Source of the DNA: DASVCS01 sp036381495
Lineage (GTDB): Bacteria; Gemmatimonadota; Gemmatimonadetes; Longimicrobiales; RSA9
Length of the DNA: 19,955 nt
NCBI GenBank assembly: GCA_036381495.1
Contig: DASVCS010000035.1
Span: 1 to 19,955, forward strand
Direction of reading: 5' to 3'
A model generated the notes under the pieces. It was not told the DNA's origin. It did no database searches and saw nothing but the letters and a program-made list of their open reading frames with translations. This document shows positions 8,784 through 16,103 of this stretch, in pieces (within the stretch, counting starts at the first letter, position 1; the number at the start of each line of letters is the position of its first letter). The position numbers and the translations under genes were made by a program.

Positions 8784-8812
8784 ATGGTAACGTGTCGGTA
8801 TCCTGTTGTCAA
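8784..8812 (-). promoter_or_regulatory. Sigma70-type promoter of glnN
   Basis: On the minus strand a perfect -35 TTGACA (8812-8807), a 17-nt spacer and a -10 TACCAT (8789-8784, 4 of 6 consensus). Transcription would start near 8777, leaving an 85-nt leader that contains a small hairpin around 8736-8752 (CGCAT/ATGCG). No sigma54-type -24/-12 element was noticed. Confidence 0.65.
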
Positions 8813-9003
8813 CGGTTTCGACGACAAAATGCAAAGATATGTCCAGGATTGCGGCCAACATCACAACAATCGTGCAGATTGTCACCGTTCGGCTGTGCGC
8901 TCGACCCGGTTTCCGGGGACGATGCGCGGGGCGGTGGGTGCGACGACGTGTCGTGGCGCCGGCGGCAGCCGGCATTCGGAGCGCCGAGCTCCGGGTGCGA
9001 ATG

Positions 9004-9031
9004 TTGACACATTACGATATGGGTCTTAGAT
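9004..9031 (+). promoter_or_regulatory. Possible promoter of the small-peptide/M48 group
   Basis: A perfect TTGACA (9004-9009) followed after 16 nt by TTAGAT (9026-9031, 3 of 6 consensus), in a locally AT-richer stretch. It points at the GTG at 9097. The -10 is weak. The rest of 8828-9070 shows no gene I can support. Confidence 0.45.
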
Positions 9032-9071
9032 GTGCGCTCAGGTCGGACAGAACGGTTCGGCTGGATCTCCG

Positions 9072-9091
9072 CCCCCTCGACTGCGAGGGGG
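9072..9091 (+). promoter_or_regulatory. Hairpin sequestering a Shine-Dalgarno sequence
   Basis: A perfect 8-bp stem, CCCCCTCG with CGAGGGGG, closed by an ACTG loop. The 3' arm contains GAGGGGG, the SD for GTG 9097, 5 nt away. In RNA the stem would hide the ribosome site, so translational control is a reasonable reading. The following TTTGCGTGTT is only weakly T-rich, so an attenuator is less likely. Confidence 0.55.
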
Positions 9092-9096
9092 TTTGC

Positions 9097-9390
9097 GTGT
9101 TGAAACGCGTACTCTCCATCCTGTCCGTCGCAGGAATTCTCGGTATCGGAGTCGGTGGGACCGATGTGGGTTCGGGAAGTGCCGGTCCGACGGCCGAGAT
9201 GGGCCAGAGCGGTTCACCCGCGGGTTCGAAGCCGCGCGGTCTCTCGCCGCGCTCGGTTGTTCGCGGGCGCCCGCGACTCCGAAATGACGCGACGACCGCG
9301 CTAGCATGTGTCCCGGTTCACGAAGAACGACTTGGCGGGCGCACTCGTCGGCGGGACCGCCGGTGGGGCTGCCGCGTACGCTGGCGGTGA
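9097..9390 (+). CDS. Putative small exported protein (may be degenerate)
   Basis: A GTG start with SD GAGGGGG (inside a hairpin) opens a 97-aa frame. The first about 21 residues (MLKRVLSILSVAGILGIGVG if GTG is read as Met) form a convincing signal peptide: basic, then hydrophobic, then small residues. The following 30 or so are Gly/Ser-rich. The C-terminal half is Arg-rich, looks non-natural and overlaps the glycine-zipper ORF in another frame, so the true protein may end earlier or the frame may have been broken. I recognise no family. It could be a peptide precursor, a leader controlling the genes downstream, or a decayed gene. Confidence 0.35.
   Translation: MLKRVLSILSVAGILGIGVGGTDVGSGSAGPTAEMGQSGSPAGSKPRGLSPRSVVRGRPRLRNDATTALACVPVHEERLGGRTRRRDRRWGCRVRWR
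9261..9276. other. 16-bp perfect palindrome
   Basis: TCGCGGGCGCCCGCGA has no central spacer and lies between the signal-peptide start and the glycine-zipper ORF. It could be a dimeric regulator site or simply follow from high GC content. Confidence 0.4.
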
Positions 9391-9466
9391 GCTCGGCGCC
9401 GAGATTGGCGGTCTGGCCGGTGGCATCATCGGTGCCGCGATCGGAGGCTTGGTCGGTGCGTTGTAG
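9308..9466 (+). CDS. Glycine-zipper membrane peptide (52 aa)
   Basis: A short ORF bounded by an in-frame stop at 9302, with GTG at 9308 as first start and TAG at 9464. The peptide has 16 glycines in 52 residues. Gly 26, 30, 34, 38, 42, 46 and 50 form an unbroken GxxxG series, and Gly 11, 15 and 19 form a second. Two hydrophobic stretches (about 9-27 and 33-52) are split by Glu28 and Glu32, suggesting a helical hairpin in a membrane. Such zippers occur in glycine-zipper envelope proteins and in pore-forming bacteriocins. LVGG at 13-16 resembles a double-glycine cleavage site, but the usual leader residues are lacking. There is no clear SD, so expression may depend on upstream translation or frameshifting. 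It ends 71 nt before an M48 protease gene. Function is not known. Confidence 0.6.
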   Translation: MSRFTKNDLAGALVGGTAGGAAAYAGGELGAEIGGLAGGIIGAAIGGLVGAL

Positions 9467-9537
9467 GCGCAGGTCGTGATGTCGCCTCGGGCCGCCGCCA
9501 CATGCGCTGAAGGCATCGATCGTCGGGAGCGGAGATC

Positions 9538-10668
9538 ATGGGCATGTGGTGGATCGTCCTCGGGGCGGTGATGGCGGGCACCACGGCGGGATTCGGTCTC
9601 GTCGTGGTGAACCGCCGGCTGGGCCGCGGCGACGGAGCGGCTCGTGCGGTTCGGATCCGTCTCGATGTCGTCGTTGCGGCGCTTGCCAACACCGTCGCCT
9701 ACTCGATCCTCCTGGTCGGGTGTTGTGCGCTGGCGTTGATCGTGGTGAACCTCGGGCTCGAGCTTCCCGCTTGGTTGTGGGGTGCCGGGCTCGGGCTCGG
9801 AGTCGCCGGGGTCCGATGGGCCGCGAGCGGTGCCGCCGCGCTCTACCGCTGGGCGACGCGTCGGCCGTCGGAGGTAGCGGCGCCGCGCTTCCTGGTTCGG
9901 CGTGTGTGTGTGGAAGGGGCCGGGTTCGCGGCCGTAGGCGCCGGCGCGGTGCCTGCGGCCGTCGAGCTCGCGGACGCAGGCCGCCTGCTCGTGGGCATGC
10001 TTCCCGTGTTCGTCGCGTTCTATCCGCTATACGATGCCATACTCAAGCCGTGGCTTTTGTTCGGTCGTGCCGGCCGCGACTCGAACACTGCGTCGGGTGT
10101 CCCGTCGGGCGCCGCCGTTCAGCGGTGGGTCGATCGGATTGCGGCGCGGCACCGTCTAGGCGACGTCCGTTTGCTCGTCCTGCCGGGCGGCATTATCAAC
10201 GCGTTCGCGGTCGGCGCCGCCCCGAACCGGCGGTGGATCGTGGTGGGTCGACGCCTGTGGGAAGATCTGGATGAACCGGCGAGTCGCGCGGTCGTTGCGC
10301 ACGAGCTGGCACACGTGATCCGGCATGACACCGTCCGTCTGCTGCTCGCCTCGATCGCGGGTGGGATCGCTTATGCCCTGGTGCTCGGTCAGGTCTTCCG
10401 CCTGTGGGATGCGGGGCATGTCGTGGGCGGTCTCCTGGCCGCGACGCTGGCCGGTACCGTGTGCCTCGGCCTGGTACCGGGTCTGGTCTCTCGCAGGATC
10501 GAGTTCGGCGCGGACCGGCTGGCTGTGGATCTACTCGGGGATCCGACGCCTCTGTGCGTGGCGTTGGAGCGGCTCGCGCAACTGAAGCGGGAGCCGGTCG
10601 ATCGGGAGCACCTGACCCACCCTTCGGTGGCCGACCGCATCAAAGCGATTCGTGCGACTGCGACGTGA
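9538..10668 (+). CDS. Integral-membrane M48 family zinc metalloprotease
   Basis: A 376-aa membrane protease of the HtpX/Ste24 type. Hydrophobic segments lie at about 4-24, 45-71, 77-100, 124-142, 148-168, 264-284 and 296-317. The zinc site is HELAH (255-259), with a third ligand expected at Glu322 in EFGAD (322-326). NAFA (221-224) and the C-terminal THPSVADRI (360-368) are typical of M48. Known relatives cut misfolded membrane proteins or process small peptides; the substrate here is unknown. SD GGGAG (9525-9529) lies 8 nt before the ATG. It sits between the glycine-zipper ORF and a second M48 gene, all on the same strand, suggesting a shared transcript. Third positions look slightly less GC-biased than in the flanking genes. 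Confidence 0.88.
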   Translation: MGMWWIVLGAVMAGTTAGFGLVVVNRRLGRGDGAARAVRIRLDVVVAALANTVAYSILLVGCCALALIVVNLGLELPAWLWGAGLGLGVAGVRWAASGAAALYRWATRRPSEVAAPRFLVRRVCVEGAGFAAVGAGAVPAAVELADAGRLLVGMLPVFVAFYPLYDAILKPWLLFGRAGRDSNTASGVPSGAAVQRWVDRIAARHRLGDVRLLVLPGGIINAFAVGAAPNRRWIVVGRRLWEDLDEPASRAVVAHELAHVIRHDTVRLLLASIAGGIAYALVLGQVFRLWDAGHVVGGLLAATLAGTVCLGLVPGLVSRRIEFGADRLAVDLLGDPTPLCVALERLAQLKREPVDREHLTHPSVADRIKAIRATAT

Positions 10669-10749
10669 GCGCAGTCGTTGCGTCGGCGCCGCGGCGCCGC
10701 TACCCTTTTGCTGGATCCCCGGGGCGACCCGAGATGGAGTCAGGATGGA

Positions 10750-12195
10750 ATGAGACGATTCGGTTGTTTTCGGTATGTGCCGATGGCGGCGCTCGCGTTG
10801 GCGGCCGCCGGTTGCGCCGTGAACCCGGCGACGGGCGAGCGGGAGCTGATGCTGGTCAGCGAGGCGCAGGAGATCCAGATGGGTCGGGAGGCCGATGCGC
10901 AGATCGTGGCGCAGATGGGGCTCTACCCGGACTCGGCGCTCCAGGCGTACGTGCAGCGGCTGGGGCGAGAGCTGGCGTCGCGTTCGGAGCGGCCGGACCT
11001 GCCGTGGACGTTCCGTGTGGTGGACGACCCGGTGGTGAACGCGTTCGCGTTGCCGGGCGGGTTCATCTACGTGACGCGTGGGATCCTGGCGCATCTGGGC
11101 TCGGAGGCGGAGCTGGCGGCCGTGATCGGCCACGAGATCGGCCATGTCACCGCGCGCCATTCGGCGAGCCAGATGAGTCGGGCGATGCTGGCGCAGCTCG
11201 GTGTGGGCGCGGCGGCGGCGTTCATCCCCGAGGTGAGTGACTACGCGGGGCTGGCAAATGCCGGATTGGGTTTGCTGTTCCTGAAGTACGGCCGGGAGGA
11301 TGAGAGTCAGGCGGACGAGCTGGGGCTGCGTTACATGACGGCGGCGAATTACGATCCGCGTGAGATGCCTGGTGTGTTCGAGATGTTGGGGCGGGTGAGC
11401 CAGGCGGCGGGGGGTGGCCGCGTGCCGGAGTGGTTGTCGACGCATCCGGCGCCGGAGAACCGGTATGAGCGGATCACCGCGCGGGTGGCCGCGATGCCGC
11501 AGGATTTCGGCGATGCGCGCATCGAGCGGGACGCGTACCTGCGGCGGCTGGACGGTCTGGTTTTCGGCGACGACCCGCGCCAGGGCTTCTTCCGCGATGG
11601 TCTTTTCCTGCATCCCGAGTTGCGTTTCCAGCTTGCCTTTCCGGAGGGGTGGAAGACGGCGAACCAGCGGCAGGCGGTGGTGGCGGTGAGTCCGGCGGAG
11701 GATGCGATGATGCAGCTCACGCTGGTCGAGGCGGAGAGCGCGGCGGGCGCGGCGCGGGCGTTCGCGGGTGGCCAGGGGGTCTCGGCGAGTGCGCCGCGGC
11801 GGTTGACGATCCACGGGCTCCCGGCCGCAATGGTCGACTACACGGCGACGCTCGAGGGCGGCCAGCCGGTTGCCGGTGAGGCGGCGTTCATCGAGCACGG
11901 CGGTGCGGTCTACCGGATCCTGGCGTATGCGGTGCGGGCGAGGTGGGGCGATTACGGTGGTGCGGTGGAGGCCGCGATCGGCAGTTTCCAGCGGCTCACG
12001 GATCCGGACGCGTTGGCGGTCGAGCCGTGGCGTCTCGACATCGTCGAATTGAAGCAGGCAATGACGCTCGACGCCTTCGTCCGGCGTTTCCCGACCCCGG
12101 CGCCCGAGGAGACGGTCGGCCTGATCAACGCTGCCGAGCCGGGGACGCGGTTCCATGCGGGGCAGTTGGTGAAGCGGATCGTGGGCGGGGCGTAG
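10750..12195 (+). CDS. M48 metalloprotease lipoprotein with LysM-like tail
   Basis: A 481-aa periplasmic lipoprotein protease. The signal ends in LAAAGC, making Cys22 the lipid anchor. The zinc site is HEIGH (128-132) with Glu185 in ESQAD (185-189) as third ligand; VNAFALPGGFIYV and THPAPENRYERI are family hallmarks. E. coli relatives BepA and LoiP act in outer-membrane protein quality control. After the catalytic domain come a region resembling no domain I know and a C-terminal LysM-like segment (DAFVRRFP to the end, about 440-481) that may contact peptidoglycan. ATG 10750 is preferred over 10678 because it starts right before the signal peptide and follows AGGA at 10742-10745. The gene overlaps the opposing M20 gene by 71 nt. 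Confidence 0.9.
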   Translation: MRRFGCFRYVPMAALALAAAGCAVNPATGERELMLVSEAQEIQMGREADAQIVAQMGLYPDSALQAYVQRLGRELASRSERPDLPWTFRVVDDPVVNAFALPGGFIYVTRGILAHLGSEAELAAVIGHEIGHVTARHSASQMSRAMLAQLGVGAAAAFIPEVSDYAGLANAGLGLLFLKYGREDESQADELGLRYMTAANYDPREMPGVFEMLGRVSQAAGGGRVPEWLSTHPAPENRYERITARVAAMPQDFGDARIERDAYLRRLDGLVFGDDPRQGFFRDGLFLHPELRFQLAFPEGWKTANQRQAVVAVSPAEDAMMQLTLVEAESAAGAARAFAGGQGVSASAPRRLTIHGLPAAMVDYTATLEGGQPVAGEAAFIEHGGAVYRILAYAVRARWGDYGGAVEAAIGSFQRLTDPDALAVEPWRLDIVELKQAMTLDAFVRRFPTPAPEETVGLINAAEPGTRFHAGQLVKRIVGGA

Positions 12196-13726
12196 CGGGC
12201 GGCAGCATCATGACGGCGGCGAGCGTCGCGATGCCGTCGAAGAGGTTGCCGAGCCGGAGGTTCTCGTTGGCGGCGTGCTGGTTGTTGTCGGGGTTGACGA
12301 TGGGGAGCAGCACGACGCGGGTCCCCGTGATCTCGGGGAACCAGGCGGCGGGGACGCTCCCGCCCATCATCGGCATGAGGATGGGCGGCTGGTCGGACGC
12401 GGCCGTCACGGCGGCGATGATGCGCCGGGCGACGGGGTGGTCGAACGGCGTACGGGTGGCCGGGTAGCCGCCGGCGCCGTGCGCGACGCGGATGATGCGG
12501 GGGTAGCGTGCGCGCGTGGCGGAGTCGGGTGATTCGGCGACCACGTGGTAGCCCTGTTCCCGGATGTGCGCGACCAGGCGCTCGACCTGTGCGTCGGGCG
12601 CGATGTCCGGCACGAGTCGCAGGTCGAGTTCGGCGACGGCGCTGTCCGGCACGAGTGTCCGGGCCTGCGCGCCGACCCACCCAGAGGCCAGTCCGCGGAT
12701 GTTGAGCGAGGGCAGTGCAATGCGCTCGAGGCGCAGTGCGCCCGCCCCGCCCTCCGGCTCCGCGAAGCCGAACGTTTGCGGCCGTTCCGCCGGGACCGCG
12801 CGGATCGCGGCGCGCTCCTCGTCCGTGAGCTGGACGACGTCGTCGTACCAGCCGTCGATCAGGACCCTGCCTTCGTCGTCCTTCATCGAGGCGAGCAGCC
12901 GCGCGAGGCGGTGTGCGGGGTTCGGCGCCCAGTTGCCGTAGTGTCCGCTGTGGAGTGGGCGATCCGCGCCGTAGGTCGTGAGTTGCACGGTCGTGATCCC
13001 GCGTGCGCCGAAGACCAGCGTCGGCCGACCGGAGGCGTGCGCGGGGCCGTCGGTCATGATCACGAGGTCGGCATCGAGCAGATCGGCGTGGTCGCGGATA
13101 ATGTCGTGCAGGTGCGGCGAGCCGGCCTCTTCATCGCCTTCGAAGAGGAACTTGAGGTTGACGGTCGGGCGGTGCCCGGTCGCGGCGAGTGCATCGAGCG
13201 CGGAGAGGAGTGCCACGATCGGCGCCTTGTCGTCCGCGGCCGAGCGCGCGTAGAGGCGCCAGTCGGCGTCGTAGCGGCCGTCCTCGGGCGCATCGATGAC
13301 GCGCGCGCCGTCTTCCAGCCGCCCGGCGCTCAGGACCGGAGTGAACGGCGCGTGGTCCACCCACGCCGCCGGATTCACCGGCTGTCCATCGTAGTGCGCG
13401 TAGAAGAGCAGCGTCGTGGTCGCGCCCTCGGCCGGCAGTTCGCCGTAGACCATGGGCGGCCCGCCGGTCTCGAGGAGCTGCGCGCGGATCCCGCGGCGCT
13501 GCATCATGGCGCGCAGCGCGTCGGCGTTGCGTCGGATCGCCGCCGAGTCGGAGGCGACGTTCGGGAGCGACACGAACGCGCTCAACTCGCCCACGATGTC
13601 GGCCTGATGCGCGGCCACGTGCGCGCGGACGTCGCGCGAGGCGGCCTCCTGCGCGGTCGCGGCACGCGGGCCCAGCAAGAGCACGGCGAGGAGCGGGAGT
13701 GAGAACTGCGGCGTGTGGTGGCGCAT
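12125..13726 (-). CDS. Exported M20 family metallopeptidase
   Basis: A 533-aa exported dizinc peptidase of the M20 dipeptidase/carboxypeptidase group. A signal peptide ends near ATAQ (23-26). Metal-site motifs are HYD (111-113), ADD (164-166), EGDEEAGS (196-203, with the general-base Glu pair) and MTDG (224-227); the lid-domain histidine is in PLHSGHYGN. NQHAANENLRLGN near the end carries the last ligand. It probably trims peptides in the periplasm; the substrate cannot be read. The start is set by GGAGG (13733-13737), 6 nt upstream of the ATG. The frame is open further upstream but encodes only low-complexity sequence. After the conserved end (about residue 505) a Pro/Arg/Ser-rich tail of some 25 residues runs antisense into the M48 gene, as if the original stop had been lost. 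Confidence 0.9.
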   Translation of the reverse strand: MRHHTPQFSLPLLAVLLLGPRAATAQEAASRDVRAHVAAHQADIVGELSAFVSLPNVASDSAAIRRNADALRAMMQRRGIRAQLLETGGPPMVYGELPAEGATTTLLFYAHYDGQPVNPAAWVDHAPFTPVLSAGRLEDGARVIDAPEDGRYDADWRLYARSAADDKAPIVALLSALDALAATGHRPTVNLKFLFEGDEEAGSPHLHDIIRDHADLLDADLVIMTDGPAHASGRPTLVFGARGITTVQLTTYGADRPLHSGHYGNWAPNPAHRLARLLASMKDDEGRVLIDGWYDDVVQLTDEERAAIRAVPAERPQTFGFAEPEGGAGALRLERIALPSLNIRGLASGWVGAQARTLVPDSAVAELDLRLVPDIAPDAQVERLVAHIREQGYHVVAESPDSATRARYPRIIRVAHGAGGYPATRTPFDHPVARRIIAAVTAASDQPPILMPMMGGSVPAAWFPEITGTRVVLLPIVNPDNNQHAANENLRLGNLFDGIATLAAVMMLPPATPRPRSASPTAPHGTASPARQR

Positions 13727-14372
13727 CGTCGGCCTCCACGGTTCGCGAGGCGTGATCGTGGCCCGGGCTTCGCCCGGACCGGTCCACGCGGGCCGTCGCG
13801 CGCCGCGCCGACCCGCCGCGTCAGGATGGGTCGCGGAGCCGGCGGACACAAGGGGCGCGCACGCGGGCGTGCGCCGGTGCCGGCGGTCGGGAGCCGGGGT
13901 TCGGGGCGACCGCTGCGGCGGTGGGCTCTGCGTCCGTCCGCGTCGCGGGTGGCAGCCGCCGGGCTCGCGGCGCCGGCCGGGTGCTTGCCGGGTTCGGGGC
14001 GACCGCTCCGGCGGTGGGCTCTGCCTCCGTCCGCTGCGCCGAATCCGCCCACCAGGCCCCCGTCCACCGCTCCGCCCACCACCGCCGCTCCCCCGGCTCC
14101 GCTCCCTCCGGCAGAGCCCACCGCCTCCGCTGCCGACGTGCCGGGGACGTGCGCGAGCGCGAGTGGGTGCGCGTGCGCGAGCGGGTGCGCGCCGCCAGTT
14201 TCCGCGCCGCCGCTCGATCCCGACCCCGCCGGCGCCGCAGGCGCCGACCCCGTAAACGTAAACGTTCCCGCTCCAGGCGGCGCAGCCGCCGCTCCCGCTC
14301 CCGGCCGTTCCCCTCCAGCTCCCGGCCCTCCCCGGGTCGTCCCCCCTCCACCGCACCCCCTCCCGGGCCGCC
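13727..14372. other. Non-coding, repeat-rich spacer
   Basis: This 646-nt gap between the M20 start and the dacB stop has open frames on both strands only because stop codons are rare in such GC-rich sequence; their translations are Arg/Pro/Ser/Gly-rich low complexity. It contains a 45-bp direct repeat, an inverted 16-mer, alternating GCGCGAG/GTGCGCG purine-pyrimidine tracts around 14152-14190, and an isolated AT-richer GTAAACGTAAACG at about 14252-14264. No gene or promoter is supported. Confidence 0.6.
13897..14034. repeat. 45-bp direct repeat, two copies 93 bp apart
   Basis: Copies at 13897-13941 and 13990-14034 match at 43 of 45 positions. A 16-nt core of the second copy (14010-14025, GGCGGTGGGCTCTGCC) returns inverted at 14110-14125, so the region could fold into a large stem-loop. 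With two copies and one spacer it is not a CRISPR array. Confidence 0.75.
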
Positions 14373-16103
14373 CTACTCCTCCGCGATCGCGCGCACCACG
14401 TCGTCGATCGCGGCCTCCACCCGTGAGCCGGGCTCGGACGCGCCGTTCACGAGGATGCTGAACACCAGCTCGCGGCCCGAGCGCGTACGCGCGTAGCCGC
14501 TCAGCGACGCGACGTTGCGGATGCTCCCCGTCTTGGCGCGTACGCGGCCGCGCAGGTCGCGCAGCCGGTAGCGCAGCGAGCCCGGCTCCGTCGCCGCCAC
14601 GGGGAGCGCATCGATCACCAGCGCGCCGTTCGGCATCGTGCGCACGAACGCGAGCAGCTCGACCAGTGCGCGCGGCGTGATCAGGTTGCCGGACGAGAGC
14701 CCCGAGGCGTCGCGGAGCCGGAACGCGTCCGCGTCGATGCCGACCACCTCCGTCAGGAACCGCTCCTCCACCTCGAGTCCCGCCTCCCAGCTCCCCTCGC
14801 CCGCCAGCTCGCGGCCCAGCGTCTTCAGCAACTGCCCCGCGAACCAGTTCTGGCTGCGTTCGAGGAGCGGACCGATGATCTGCGGCAGCGGCGGCGAGAG
14901 GTACTCGACCAGCGCGACCGGCGCCTCCGGCCCGGCCGCGCCATCGGCCACGCCGGCCGCGGGCGAGCGGGACGGGTCGCGGATCACGCGTACCGCATCG
15001 CGGTCCACCGCGATCCCCTTCCGCTCGAGCACCTCGCGGAAGACCGTACCCGTGTAGCGCGCCGGCTCCGCGACGGCGAAGTACTCGGTCTCCGCCGGCG
15101 CATTCGCGGGAATCTCGCCGTAGGCGAAGATCGTGTCGGTGCCGGGGACGCGACCGAAATCCCACGTCGCCTCCCTGCCCGCCCCGACGGTGGTCGTCCG
15201 GTTCACGAAGACGAAGAAGCTCGTCTCCGGCTGCCATGTGATCCGCGCGGGTGTGCCGATGCGGCCGGGGCGGATGTGGAAGTCGATCGAGTTGTCGTTG
15301 AAGCCCAGCGCGCCGACCGGCGCGGCGTACCACCAGAGCAGGTCGTACGCCTCCCAGTCGCCGTGCGAGGCGGCCGGTTCCCAGTGGCTCTCGTCCGCGA
15401 CCACGCCGCCGGCGATGCGGTGGATGCCGCGGGCGGCGAGCGAGTCGGCCAGCGCTTCGAGCACGGTGGTCACCGTGGGCGCGTAGCGGGCGGAGATCGT
15501 CGGGTCGCCGCGGCCGTAGAGCACGAGGTCGCCTTCGAGCACGCCGGCGCGCACGGGGCCGGTCGCGTACAGCGTGGTTCGGTAGCGGTAGTCCGGGTCC
15601 AGGTAGTGCGCGGCGGCGGACGCGACGACGAGCTTCAGGTTCGATGCGGGGATGAAGCGGCGCTCGGCGTTCCGCGCGTACAGCGTCGAGTCCGCCGCGG
15701 GGTCGCGCACCAGGATTCCCCAGTGGGCGCGGTCGAACGGGGGATGGTCGATGATGGCGGCGATGCGGGCGGAAAGGCCAGGGCTAGGGCTAGGGCTAGG
15801 GCTGGGGCTAGGGCTGGGGCTGGGGTGCCCTGCCCAACCCCACCGCCGGTTCGGGTGCGTGCGCGGGCGCGTGTCGCCGGGATGGTGTGCGGCGGTGTGC
15901 GATGTTGGTGCAATGCCGATGTGCGCGGTGGTGTGCGGGTGTGTGTGCGGGTGTGCGACGATGGGTGTGCGGGGGTGGGTGGGGGCGAGGGCGGCCTGGG
16001 CGGCGGGGGGCGCCGGCGTGGCGCGGGGGGTGCCGCCGGAGGGGGCGGAGAGCATGGCGGCGAGGCCCAGGGTGAAGAGCGCGGAGAGGGAGATCGAGCG
16101 CAT
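14373..16103 (-). CDS. dacB: PBP4-type D-alanyl-D-alanine carboxypeptidase/endopeptidase
   Basis: A 576-aa periplasmic peptidase of family S13 that trims or cuts peptidoglycan stem peptides. The active-site triad of motifs is complete: SNLK (Ser154, Lys157), SGN (471-473, in SGLSSGN) and KTGS (524-527). A signal peptide covers about 1-22. Between it and the catalytic domain lies an unusual linker: 11 histidines in residues 43-93 and then a Ser-Pro repeat (94-108) encoded by a hexanucleotide tandem repeat. The catalytic part alone is about 465 residues, close to the usual PBP4 length. The SD (GAGAAG) is weak. Because the linker is low-complexity, the N-terminal region is less certain than the rest. 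Confidence 0.92.
   Translation of the reverse strand: MRSISLSALFTLGLAAMLSAPSGGTPRATPAPPAAQAALAPTHPRTPIVAHPHTHPHTTAHIGIAPTSHTAAHHPGDTRPRTHPNRRWGWAGHPSPSPSPSPSPSPSPGLSARIAAIIDHPPFDRAHWGILVRDPAADSTLYARNAERRFIPASNLKLVVASAAAHYLDPDYRYRTTLYATGPVRAGVLEGDLVLYGRGDPTISARYAPTVTTVLEALADSLAARGIHRIAGGVVADESHWEPAASHGDWEAYDLLWWYAAPVGALGFNDNSIDFHIRPGRIGTPARITWQPETSFFVFVNRTTTVGAGREATWDFGRVPGTDTIFAYGEIPANAPAETEYFAVAEPARYTGTVFREVLERKGIAVDRDAVRVIRDPSRSPAAGVADGAAGPEAPVALVEYLSPPLPQIIGPLLERSQNWFAGQLLKTLGRELAGEGSWEAGLEVEERFLTEVVGIDADAFRLRDASGLSSGNLITPRALVELLAFVRTMPNGALVIDALPVAATEPGSLRYRLRDLRGRVRAKTGSIRNVASLSGYARTRSGRELVFSILVNGASEPGSRVEAAIDDVVRAIAEE
15782..15823. repeat. In-frame hexanucleotide repeat inside dacB
   Basis: Seven uninterrupted units on the plus strand (GGCTAG three times, then GGCTGG, GGCTAG, GGCTGG, GGCTGG). 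On the coding strand each unit encodes one Ser-Pro pair, so gain or loss of units keeps the frame. It is the same unit family as at 6424-6453. Confidence 0.85.

Noticed and set aside
8693..8827. Longer N-terminus for glnN
   Set aside because: It would contain the -35/-10 promoter and adds 45 basic, non-conserved residues.
9040..9130. Possible tRNA or tmRNA end around the 9072 hairpin
   Set aside because: No cloverleaf, acceptor stem or CCA could be built.
9313..9326. 14-mer CCGGTTCACGAAGA shared by the zipper ORF, dacB (15198-15211) and the dacB fragment
   Set aside because: One 14-nt match with the zipper ORF is expected by chance in about 20 kb; the dacB/fragment match is explained by their homology.
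10531..12156. 541-codon minus-strand frame opposite the M48 genes
   Set aside because: Arg/His/Leu/Pro-rich composition typical of antisense shadows in GC-rich DNA; both M48 genes carry full motifs.
13897..14034. Possible CRISPR array
   Set aside because: Only two repeat copies, 45 bp with one 48-nt gap, and no cas genes.
13727..14356. Upstream extension of the M20 frame through the repeat spacer
   Set aside because: Only low-complexity Gly/Ala/Arg translation; a signal peptide with a good SD starts at 13726.
15782..15823. Telomere-like hexamer array
   Set aside because: It is in frame inside dacB and encodes Ser-Pro pairs; no sign of a replicon end.
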